DNA from: Ardenticatenales bacterium
Lineage (GTDB): Bacteria; Chloroflexota; Anaerolineae; Promineifilales; UBA4811
Length of the DNA: 5,097 nt
Direction of reading: 5' to 3'
NCBI GenBank assembly: GCA_030667645.1
Contig: DAOUVM010000225.1
Coordinates: forward strand, 1 to 5,097
Part shown: in pieces, positions 1 to 5,097 of the stretch
Layout: each line of letters starts with the position of its first letter
Position numbering within the stretch: the first letter of the stretch is position 1
Notes under the pieces: generated by a model
What the model was told of the DNA's origin: nothing
The model's input: the letters and a program-made list of their open reading frames with translations, nothing else
Database searches by the model: none
Program-made: the position numbers and the translations under genes

Positions 1-510
1 CCGCTCAACAAGGTAGACCTGATAGCCGGCGTTGGCGATCTCTAGCGCGGCCTGGATCCCGGCCACACCGCCACCGACGACCAAGGTATTCTGATTGACC
101 GGCGCACGCTTGGAGAAGAGCGGCTCGTGGTACCGTACGCGAGCCACCGACGCGCCCACGAGGGCCTTGGCCTTCTCGGTCGCCTCACCCCGATCTCTGT
201 GAACCCAGGATGCGTGCTCGCGAATGTTGGCCATCTCAAAAAAGTATGGGTTGAGCCCGGCTCGCTGGCATGCTACACGAAAGGTGGATTCGTGCATATG
301 GGGGGAGCAAGAAGCAACCACAACCCGGTCAAGCCCATACTCCTTGACGTCTTCCTCGATCAGATCTTGCCCCAAGCTGGAGCACATGAACTTGTCGTCG
401 CGGGCGATCTCCACGCCATCCAGCCCGTCCGCCCACTCGGCGACCGCAGCAACATCTACTGTGCCAGCGATGTTGCTGCCGCAATGACAAACGTATACAC
501 CTATCTTCAT
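1..510 (-). CDS. hdrA: HdrA, heterodisulfide reductase subunit A (N-terminal 170 residues, cut by window edge)
   Basis: HdrA is the FAD- and iron-sulfur-containing subunit of cytoplasmic heterodisulfide reductase, the flavin-bifurcating centre in characterised complexes. The visible 170 codons begin MKIGVYVCHCGSNIAG, the HdrA-type N-terminal domain, with cysteines at about 8, 10, 43 and 68 and the conserved stretches VVVASCSPHMHE (about 63-74) and FEMANIREH (about 91-99). A Rossmann FAD-binding motif starts near residue 143 (VVGGGVAGIQAALEIA, then YLVER), and the reading frame is still open at base 1. Full-length HdrA proteins are usually about 650 residues or more, so most of the FAD domain and the ferredoxin-like clusters lie outside the window. 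The ATG at 510 follows AAGGAG (517-522) with a 6-nt spacer. It lies 88 bp after hdrB, the only loose junction in the operon. Family assignment is secure; whether the protein is full length cannot be judged. Confidence 0.95.
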   Translation of the reverse strand, partial: MKIGVYVCHCGSNIAGTVDVAAVAEWADGLDGVEIARDDKFMCSSLGQDLIEEDVKEYGLDRVVVASCSPHMHESTFRVACQRAGLNPYFFEMANIREHASWVHRDRGEATEKAKALVGASVARVRYHEPLFSKRAPVNQNTLVVGGGVAGIQAALEIANAGYQVYLVER

Positions 511-516
511 CTAGTA

Positions 517-522
517 CTCCTT
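517..522 (-). promoter_or_regulatory. Ribosome-binding site of hdrA
   Basis: The minus-strand AAGGAG lies 6 nt before the ATG at 510. It fixes the start of hdrA and shows that this gene, although separated from hdrB by 88 bp, carries its own strong translation initiation signal and does not rely on coupling. Confidence 0.75.
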
Positions 523-531
523 CAAGGCACC

Positions 532-546
532 CTCTGCGGCGCAGAG
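532..546. repeat. Perfect inverted repeat in the hdrB-hdrA gap
   Basis: Two 7-bp arms (CTCTGCG and CGCAGAG) flank a single central G, giving a 15-bp near-palindrome. It sits in the 88-bp gap between the hdrB stop and the hdrA start, ending about 10 bases upstream of the hdrA ribosome-binding site on the minus strand. As RNA it could form a 5-bp stem with a 5-base loop, too short and without a T-tract for an intrinsic terminator. It could be a dimeric regulator's operator, an RNA-processing or stability element, or chance. No function is demonstrated. Confidence 0.35.
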
Positions 547-598
547 TAGCTGGTTCTCGTTTTCTTGACAGGGATAGGGAATGCCAACACTCATCGAT

Positions 599-1546
599 TC
601 AGTCCGGAAGAGCTTGTGGCATGGGCAATGCTTTCTTGTCACGCACCTTGCGCTTCTTGGTGGAGGAAACAGGCGTCCTCCATTTCTCAAGCATCGACTT
701 GACAGGGACAACGCCCTCCTCAAACCGGAGTTCGGCCGGGTCCATTCCAAAGGCCAGCCCCATCATCTGGGTAAAATAGACGATGGGCATCTTGTAACTG
801 GCGCCAAAGGCTTTGTTAACGTAGCTCTGATAGACATCCAGGTTGAGTTGGCACATGGGACAGGGGACAACCATGGCGTCAGCGCCCAGCCGGTCGGCCA
901 GGTCAATCAAGCGCCGCAGGATGCCCATGGCAACATCAGTGCCAATCTGGGTCATGTGACCGCCACAGCAACTCGATTTCAGAGAATAGTCGGGGACGGT
1001 CGCACCCAATCCTTCCAGCAGTCGATCCATGGTTTGCGGGTTCTCCACGTCATCAAAGCTCCCTTCCGGTCGCCCGATGTAGCAGCCATAATAGGGCACC
1101 AGGGTGAGGCCGGTAAGCGGCTTGACCACCTTGGACGCCATGACGTCGGGGTCAACATCGTTGACAATCACATCTAGCAGGTGACGCGTTTTGACAGTTC
1201 CAGGGACATAGGAGAGATTGCCGGCCGCCAACGCCTCGTTCACATCGGCGTTCAGTTGCCCGTACTTGGCCATATTCTCGTCCGTCTTTTTCAGATTGAC
1301 ATAACAGGCACTGCAAGGGGCAACGACCTGTGGGGTCTCCTGCGGATCAATCAGCGCCAGGTTGCGGGCAATCAGCGAGTAGGCGGGCAGATGGTCAATC
1401 GAAAAGTATTCGGTGGCGCCGCAGCAGTTCCAATCTTTTATCTCCTCCATCTCTAGTCCCAATGCGCTGGCAACCGTTCGGCTGGTCACATCATAAGCGG
1501 AGGCGCTGCTTTCCGAAGAGCAGCCAGGGTAGTAGGCATATTTCAT
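599..1546 (-). CDS. hdrB: HdrB, heterodisulfide reductase subunit B (two CCG domains)
   Basis: HdrB is the catalytic subunit that reduces a disulfide on two noncubane iron-sulfur clusters. The 315-residue protein has two complete cysteine-rich CCG modules: C9, C41-C42, C78, C81 and then C155, C193-C194, C229, C232. The first set is the classic CX31CCX35CXXC arrangement, and the second keeps the CCGGH and PCPMC signatures. All expected ligands are therefore present, which argues for a working catalytic site and against a degenerate CCG protein. The ATG at 1546 overlaps the hdrC stop by 4 bp (ATGA) and follows AGGAG (1554-1558) with a 7-nt spacer. After the family-like end at about residue 288 comes a lysine/arginine-rich tail (residues 297-305) not typical of the core family. 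The physiological disulfide cannot be read from sequence: CoM-S-S-CoB in methanogens, possibly DsrC or another carrier in bacteria. Confidence 0.95.
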   Translation of the reverse strand: MKYAYYPGCSSESSASAYDVTSRTVASALGLEMEEIKDWNCCGATEYFSIDHLPAYSLIARNLALIDPQETPQVVAPCSACYVNLKKTDENMAKYGQLNADVNEALAAGNLSYVPGTVKTRHLLDVIVNDVDPDVMASKVVKPLTGLTLVPYYGCYIGRPEGSFDDVENPQTMDRLLEGLGATVPDYSLKSSCCGGHMTQIGTDVAMGILRRLIDLADRLGADAMVVPCPMCQLNLDVYQSYVNKAFGASYKMPIVYFTQMMGLAFGMDPAELRFEEGVVPVKSMLEKWRTPVSSTKKRKVRDKKALPMPQALPD

Positions 1547-2097
1547 GAGCCCGCTCCTATCTCTTTGGCTCTGTTGAGGATATTTTTGAGTTGACGGATG
1601 GCCTTGATGCGCGTGGGACGCAGGTTCAACCGGCCGCGGCTCATCATGGCCAATGCCATCGGCCCCATCTTTAGGCCGCCCAGCGGGTGATGGGTCAGAT
1701 AGAACTGGGTCGCGAGGCCGAACTCAAATGCTCGGCCATAGTTTTCCACCAGACCAACAAACGTCTGGGAAAAGTCCACCGCATCAGTGGTATACAATCC
1801 CTTCTCTATGGCCTGGTGCTTGAGATGGTACATGATGTCGGTGATGGGAATCTCCTGGGGACAACGGACGGTGCACAGATAGCAGGATACACAGTACCAA
1901 AACGTGTTGCTGCGCAGGACCTCGCGATCCTGACCGGCCGCAATCATGGCGAACAGCTTGCGTGGAGTATGATCCATGTCCTCCCCGGACGGACAGGAAC
2001 CCCCGCACATGCCACACTGAAGGCACGTTCTCAACTTGTCCCCTCCAGGGAGTTCGCTAGTGATCTTGGCGTACACAGAGTTGGGGTCTAGCGTCAT
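1543..2097 (-). CDS. hdrC: HdrC, heterodisulfide reductase subunit C (2x[4Fe-4S])
   Basis: HdrC is the electron-relay subunit carrying two [4Fe-4S] clusters from HdrA to the HdrB active site. The 184-residue protein has two classic ferredoxin motifs: CLQCGMCGGSCP (C25, C28, C31, C35) and CVSCYLCTVRCP (C69, C72, C75, C79). Behind them is an alpha-helical C-terminal part with the family-typical HPLGGLKMGPMALAMM region near 137-152. Length and motif spacing match soluble HdrC. No membrane segments are seen, so this is the cytoplasmic HdrABC type and not HdrDE. The ATG at 2097 follows AGGAG (2104-2108) with a 6-nt spacer. That site overlaps the TAG stop of the preceding flavoprotein gene, and the hdrC stop overlaps the hdrB start by 4 bp, so translation through the three genes is probably coupled. 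Confidence 0.95.
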   Translation of the reverse strand: MTLDPNSVYAKITSELPGGDKLRTCLQCGMCGGSCPSGEDMDHTPRKLFAMIAAGQDREVLRSNTFWYCVSCYLCTVRCPQEIPITDIMYHLKHQAIEKGLYTTDAVDFSQTFVGLVENYGRAFEFGLATQFYLTHHPLGGLKMGPMALAMMSRGRLNLRPTRIKAIRQLKNILNRAKEIGAGS

Positions 2098-2106
2098 GGC
2101 ATACTC

Positions 2107-2961
2107 CTAAAGAAAGCTCTCCATCAGCCCGGCCACCTGGGAGTGGTGAAAGACGGGGCCGTCGACACAGACAAAGATATCTCCCAGATTGCAGCGGCCG
2201 CACTTGCCGATGCCGCAGTGCATCCGCCCTTCCAAGGTGACGAGCATCTGGTCCAGTGTAAAGCCCAGTTTGCGCAGGCTGAGGGCCACAAAGTGGATCA
2301 TGATGGGCGGACCGCAAGTGATGGTGATAGCGTTTTTTGGTGAGGGTCCAACGTTCTCCAGCAGGGTCGTGATCAGCCCTTCGTTCCCCTCCCGCCAATC
2401 CGGGGGGCGCTGATCAACGGTCAGGTGCAGATCCGTTCTGGGCGTGGCGCGCCAGGAGTCGTACTCTTCAGTAAAGATGAGCAGTGAGGGGTTGCGAGCC
2501 GCCCACAGGATCGTCAGCCCACCATAGTTTTCCCGGTCATCTAGGATGGTGCTGATGACCGGCCGCAAAGGGGCCCCGCCAATACCACCGCCGATGACAA
2601 TGATGTCCTTGCCCTTGATTTCGTCCATCGGGAACCAGTTGCCCAGCGGTCCTCGCACGCCAACCGGGTCGCCTAGCTTGAGGCTGTGGAGGGCATTGGT
2701 CGTCTTGCCGTGAGGGTGGCGATGGATGGCGAACTCCAGCAACTCACCCCGGCCAGGAATCGATGTGATGCCAAAAGGGGCCTCGCCGGCGCCAAAGGCA
2801 GAGACAAAAGCGAACTGACCCGGCATATAGTCGGCAAAGGCGGCTTTTCCAGTGGCGTTCTGCAGCTCAATCTGGAATAGACGAATGTCGGCCGCCAACT
2901 CCTTGATTCCGGCCAGTACCCCCAGATAGGGGCGCATAGGATTGGTGCCATCGTTGCTCAC
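2107..2961 (-). CDS. flxA: FAD/NAD(P)-binding [2Fe-2S] oxidoreductase, FlxA-like (HydG/AsrB/PyrK family)
   Basis: This is the probable NAD(P)H entry or exit point of the complex. The 284-residue protein has the ferredoxin-reductase layout. First comes an FAD-binding beta-barrel with PGQFAFV (47-53), the flavin-contact loop GEAPFGITS (59-67) and VRGPLGNWF (102-110). A nucleotide-binding domain follows, with IGGGIGGAPLRP (123-134) and CGPPIMI (216-222). The protein closes with a C-terminal [2Fe-2S] motif, C249-X4-C254-X2-C257-X7-C265. This matches sulfhydrogenase gamma subunits, AsrB and PyrK-type electron-transfer proteins; the neighbours make FlxA the best reading. NADH versus NADPH preference cannot be decided. 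The start is GTG: its first four bases overlap the upstream stop (GTGA) and GGAGG (2969-2973) lies 7 nt before it. An in-frame ATG at codon 9 lacks comparable support. Confidence 0.88.
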   Translation of the reverse strand: MSNDGTNPMRPYLGVLAGIKELAADIRLFQIELQNATGKAAFADYMPGQFAFVSAFGAGEAPFGITSIPGRGELLEFAIHRHPHGKTTNALHSLKLGDPVGVRGPLGNWFPMDEIKGKDIIVIGGGIGGAPLRPVISTILDDRENYGGLTILWAARNPSLLIFTEEYDSWRATPRTDLHLTVDQRPPDWREGNEGLITTLLENVGPSPKNAITITCGPPIMIHFVALSLRKLGFTLDQMLVTLEGRMHCGIGKCGRCNLGDIFVCVDGPVFHHSQVAGLMESFL

Positions 2962-4004
2962 AGCTCGACCTCCGCCTCCAAGACATCCAATTCCCTCTGC
3001 ATCGCACTGACCGTGCTCAGCATTTCAAGTATGTCAATGTTCACCGGGCAAACCTCAACGCAGCGGCCGCAGCCCACGCAGCCCAGAGGACCGAAATCCT
3101 GGGGATAGTAGTGGAACTTGCAATAGTAGCGGTTCCGAATGCGCTGTCCCTTGAGCGGCCGGGAGTTGTGCCCCCCCGCGATCGTGCGGTAGTTGGGGGC
3201 GGTGCATGCGTCCCAGACCCGCATCCGCTCATGGACGACCAGATTGGCGCCAGAAGCGATCGGCTCATCGCGTAGATCAAAGCAGCGGCATGTCGGGCAG
3301 ATGAAGGTACAGAGCTTGCAGCTTAGGCACCGTTCGCCCAGCCGCATCCAATAGTCCTCGTCAAAATGACCCGGCCATTGCTCCGGCGGCAACACAGGCA
3401 CAATCTCGTTCATGGGGATTTCGGGCAGGGTTCGGTCCTGGCCATCTGTCACCTCCTTGAAGTCAGCCGAGGCCAACAGCTTCTCCCCCTTGTCAGTCAC
3501 CGTCTGAACGGCATACCCTCCGTCAACCGGTATCAACAGCGCATCCAGGTGCGAGGGGTCGTCCGGCGCGCCGCCAACACTGGTGCAAAAGCAACCTTCC
3601 CACATCTGCGGGCAGGCCATCCCCACCAGTATCGTCATCTCCCGCCTTTGGGAATAATGAGCGTCGGCCGGCTCCTGATCCCGGAAGAGAGCGTCAAGGG
3701 CAACAAAGCCGTGAGCGTCACACGGCCGGATCCCAAAGATAATCTGCTCCGCCTCACAAGATAGATCATGCATCTCAAGCTGATCGGCCCGCTTCTCAAA
3801 CCGCATCAGCCGTTCTGTGTGCGGCAAGAGGAACTCTTTGGCCGAGAGATCCGGTCGGGTATAGTCAAAGGTGATTTCGCTGCTGTTGGTGACCGGCCGA
3901 TAGAGCACGTGCCCTTTTCCCACATCGCGGGGGGCGATAACTTTAAGTTCTTTGGTCAAGTGATCCAGCCAGGTGGTCAGATCATCGTGGGTCATGAACA
4001 TCAT
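2958..4004 (-). CDS. flxB: 4Fe-4S dicluster protein, FlxB-like (sulfhydrogenase beta / AsrA family)
   Basis: This is an electron-transfer subunit expected to pair with the FlxA-like flavoprotein, as beta and gamma subunits pair in sulfhydrogenases and AsrA with AsrB in anaerobic sulfite reductase. The 348-residue protein shows KEFLLPHTERLMRF (56-69), FGIRPCDAHG (90-99) and a middle part with C131, C138 and C140. The first cluster region is CLSCKLCTFICPTCRCFD (C226, C229, C232, C236 plus C239 and C241). Then come VWDAC (263-267) and RIRNRYYCKFHY (288-299), and a second [4Fe-4S] motif, CVGCGRCVEVCP (C309, C312, C315, C319). No signal peptide or membrane segment is seen, so it should be cytoplasmic. 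The ATG at 4004 overlaps the upstream stop (ATGA) and follows GGAGGTG (4013-4019) with an 8-nt spacer. The family is sure; the name flxB rests on gene context. Confidence 0.85.
   Translation of the reverse strand: MMFMTHDDLTTWLDHLTKELKVIAPRDVGKGHVLYRPVTNSSEITFDYTRPDLSAKEFLLPHTERLMRFEKRADQLEMHDLSCEAEQIIFGIRPCDAHGFVALDALFRDQEPADAHYSQRREMTILVGMACPQMWEGCFCTSVGGAPDDPSHLDALLIPVDGGYAVQTVTDKGEKLLASADFKEVTDGQDRTLPEIPMNEIVPVLPPEQWPGHFDEDYWMRLGERCLSCKLCTFICPTCRCFDLRDEPIASGANLVVHERMRVWDACTAPNYRTIAGGHNSRPLKGQRIRNRYYCKFHYYPQDFGPLGCVGCGRCVEVCPVNIDILEMLSTVSAMQRELDVLEAEVEL
2969..2973 (-). promoter_or_regulatory. Ribosome-binding site deciding the GTG start of the flxA-like gene
   Basis: The minus-strand GGAGG lies 7 nt before the GTG at 2961, inside the 3' end of the preceding gene. 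It supports GTG as initiator over the ATG eight codons further on. Confidence 0.7.
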
Positions 4005-4849
4005 ATCAGCGACACCTCCCCGTCGGCCAGGATGGTTACAAAAGGAGTCGGATCGGTGGTCATGCCACCCTTATGTCCAAGCAACTCGCTCACCTCCTTG
4101 ACCAGCTTGCGGTTCAGCAAGCTGAGCGGGATGTCCATCGGGCAGACACGCTCGCACTCGTTGCACTCTACGCAACGGCCGGCAAGATGCATGGCGCGAA
4201 AGGTATGAAAAAAGTACTTTTCCGGAAGCTCAATCTGCATACCGATCCATAACGAATCATCGCGATCAAACTCACAGACATCGCAATAGCATCCGGGGCA
4301 GGCCTGCCGGCAGGCGTAGCAGCGAATGCAGCGGTCGAACTCCTGTAGCCAGAACTCGAGCCTTTCAGCGGCCGATTTTTCCTCCATTGCGGCCACATCC
4401 GCCATGTCGTCGATCACCTCAACGTCTGGAGGATCACCAATGAGTACATCGTAAACTATTGGGATCCGCAGATCGCATCGGAGACAACGCTCTTGCAGCA
4501 TTCCTTGCTCCATCATGCCGCCGCAGGCAAGGCCAATCACGTAAACCTTGTCCCGCTGTATTTGCGCTTCACCCAGGAGGAGATTGATCGCCCGGCTGTC
4601 GCAGGGCTTGACGAGGATAGCGACGGCGGGCACGGCCTCCCCCCGTCGGCTGGGCTTCTTTTTATCATGCAGAAAGGTCGTCAGGTTGGCGTAGCATTCC
4701 CGGTTCCAGACCAATCGTTCCACATCGGCCGGGTCATAAACAAAAGCGGGGCGCGTGCCACCACGAGTTCCGGCCTCGTAGCCAATCACGCAGCTCACCC
4801 GGCCGCTTTCCAGGAGTTCCTGGGCCTTGGTACGAATCTGCTCAATCAA
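4001..4849 (-). CDS. 4Fe-4S protein with FrhB-like N-terminal part, FlxC-like (start uncertain)
   Basis: First gene of the operon, probably the second iron-sulfur relay between the flavoprotein and HdrA. Counting from the TTG at 4849 it has 282 residues. The N-terminal part carries VIGYEAGTRGG and AILVKPCDSRAI (C83), as in F420-hydrogenase beta-like proteins. It is followed by IGLACGGMM (C109) and CLRC (C122, C125). The first cluster region is CIRCYACRQACPGCYCDVC (C174, C177, C180, C184, C187, C189, C192), and the second is CVECNECERVCP (C226, C229, C232, C236). The start is unusual. A TTG at 4894 gives 15 more residues, but its upstream bases hold no good ribosome-binding site. The TTG at 4849 has AAGGAG with a 9-nt spacer, and the protein then begins with the helix expected for this family. 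It shares its motif order with the next gene. The position matches FlxC of Flx-Hdr operons, but I do not assign the symbol firmly. Confidence 0.82.
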   Translation of the reverse strand: MIEQIRTKAQELLESGRVSCVIGYEAGTRGGTRPAFVYDPADVERLVWNRECYANLTTFLHDKKKPSRRGEAVPAVAILVKPCDSRAINLLLGEAQIQRDKVYVIGLACGGMMEQGMLQERCLRCDLRIPIVYDVLIGDPPDVEVIDDMADVAAMEEKSAAERLEFWLQEFDRCIRCYACRQACPGCYCDVCEFDRDDSLWIGMQIELPEKYFFHTFRAMHLAGRCVECNECERVCPMDIPLSLLNRKLVKEVSELLGHKGGMTTDPTPFVTILADGEVSLI

Positions 4850-4858
4850 TGCGACTTT

Positions 4859-4864
4859 CTCCTT
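4859..4864 (-). promoter_or_regulatory. Ribosome-binding site favouring the TTG start at 4849
   Basis: The minus-strand AAGGAG lies 9 nt before TTG at 4849-4847. The alternative TTG at 4894 and GTG at 4885 have only weak purine-rich sequence upstream (AGAGAA before 4894). This is the main argument for the shorter form of the first operon gene. Confidence 0.5.
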
Positions 4865-4929
4865 TGTGTATAACAGCCTGTGCACTCGAGACAAACCGAT
4901 GTTCTCTGCGGCCTAACTCAGAGGCGCCA

Positions 4930-4948
4930 GGATGGTTTCCGAACATCC
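4930..4948. repeat. Weak inverted repeat in the leader between the kinase gene and the operon
   Basis: GGATG (4930-4934) and CATCC (4944-4948) are complementary around a 9-base loop. It lies in the spacer of about 140-185 bp between the kinase stop and the first operon gene. There is no T-tract on the minus strand, so it does not look like an intrinsic terminator. I see no convincing -35/-10 pair in this spacer either, so the promoter may lie here unrecognised or further upstream. Confidence 0.15.
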
Positions 4949-5035
4949 AGCCCAATAGCTGACGCCAAGAGCGTAGATCATGAGATTGGTGGGCTCTCTT
5001 GCCTCCGGTGCCTTGCGTGGATTCCCCAGTCGAAA

Positions 5036-5097
5036 TCAGGGCGCGACCGCCGGAAGGTAAACAGTGAAAGTGGCTCCACGGCCCTCCTCGCTCTCCA
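5036..5097 (-). CDS. Sensor histidine kinase, extreme C-terminus (partial)
   Basis: The minus strand from the window edge reads (x)ESEEGRGATFTVYLPAVAP and then TGA at 5038-5036. This is the typical end of a HATPase_c domain: the SE.G.G..F.V.LP pattern covers the G2-box glycines of the ATP lid and the final beta-strand of histidine kinases. Only 19 full codons are visible, so the sensor type, membrane topology and partner regulator are unknown. The gene lies upstream of the operon on the same strand, so it could be co-transcribed with it or belong to a separate two-component unit ending here. The motif is characteristic, but the stretch is short. Confidence 0.72.
   Translation of the reverse strand, partial: ESEEGRGATFTVYLPAVAP

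Noticed and set aside
127..549. Plus-strand open frame of 140 codons opposite hdrA
   Set aside because: It is antisense to a clear HdrA N-terminus, has no recognisable motif and has no ribosome-binding context.
560..600. TTGACA on the plus strand at 565-570 as a promoter -35 box
   Set aside because: It points rightward into the antisense of hdrB, has no matching -10 element, and no plus-strand gene follows.
620..660. KKRKV in the HdrB tail resembling a nuclear localisation signal
   Set aside because: The setting is prokaryotic, so the match is a coincidence of a basic tail.
581..1177. Plus-strand open frame of 198 codons opposite hdrB
   Set aside because: It is the antisense shadow of the CCG-domain gene. 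Long antisense frames are common in GC-rich coding DNA, and the encoded sequence has no domain pattern.
3366..4208. Plus-strand open frames of 132 and 146 codons opposite the iron-sulfur genes
   Set aside because: They are shadows of the minus-strand ferredoxin-type genes, whose cysteine motifs are unmistakable.
4930..4948. Possible terminator after the histidine kinase gene
   Set aside because: The stem is only 5 bp with a 9-base loop and has no following T-run on the minus strand.
4895..5035. Search for a sigma-70 promoter in the operon leader
   Set aside because: Only poor matches (such as TTGGCG without a suitable -10 box) are present, so no promoter was called.

Overview
The window is one tightly packed, leftward (minus-strand) operon encoding an electron-transfer complex of the flavin oxidoreductase/heterodisulfide reductase type (Flx-Hdr, also written Flox-Hdr). 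Reading 5'->3' on the minus strand, it holds: the last codons of a sensor histidine kinase (5097-5036); an intergenic leader; a small [4Fe-4S] protein with an FrhB-like N-terminal part (FlxC-like, about 4849-4001); a larger [4Fe-4S] protein of the sulfhydrogenase-beta/AsrA family (FlxB-like, 4004-2958); an FAD/NAD(P)/[2Fe-2S] oxidoreductase of the HydG/AsrB/PyrK type (FlxA-like, 2961-2107); hdrC (2097-1543); hdrB (1546-599); an 88-bp gap; and the first 170 codons of hdrA (510-1), cut by the window edge.

Three of the junctions are 4-bp stop/start overlaps (ATGA, GTGA, ATGA). The fourth is a 9-bp gap in which the flxA stop codon lies next to the hdrC ribosome-binding site. This points to translational coupling and equimolar subunits. 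Only the hdrB-hdrA junction is loose, and it carries a perfect 7-bp inverted repeat.

The likely logic is as follows. The FlxA-like subunit would exchange electrons with NAD(P)H and pass them through its [2Fe-2S] cluster and the two [4Fe-4S] proteins to HdrA. HdrA is the flavin subunit that, in characterised relatives, bifurcates electrons between ferredoxin and the HdrBC branch. HdrC would then relay electrons to HdrB, whose two cysteine-rich CCG modules ligate the clusters that reduce a disulfide. The natural disulfide here is not visible; DsrC or another thiol/disulfide carrier is possible in a bacterium. The usual MvhD/FlxD linker subunit is not in the window.

The gene content suggests a strictly anaerobic, moderately GC-rich bacterium (sulfate reducer, syntroph, acetogen-like or anaerobic Chloroflexota). 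The phylum cannot be fixed from the sequence alone. A bacterial two-component kinase next door and strong Shine-Dalgarno sites with GTG and TTG starts fit a bacterium better than a methanogen. I saw no tRNA, rRNA, CRISPR array, mobile element or convincing terminator. The complex belongs to a known class rather than being a new system. Its less ordinary points are the pair of related iron-sulfur subunits, the isolated palindrome before hdrA, the ambiguous start of the first gene and the adjacent histidine kinase.
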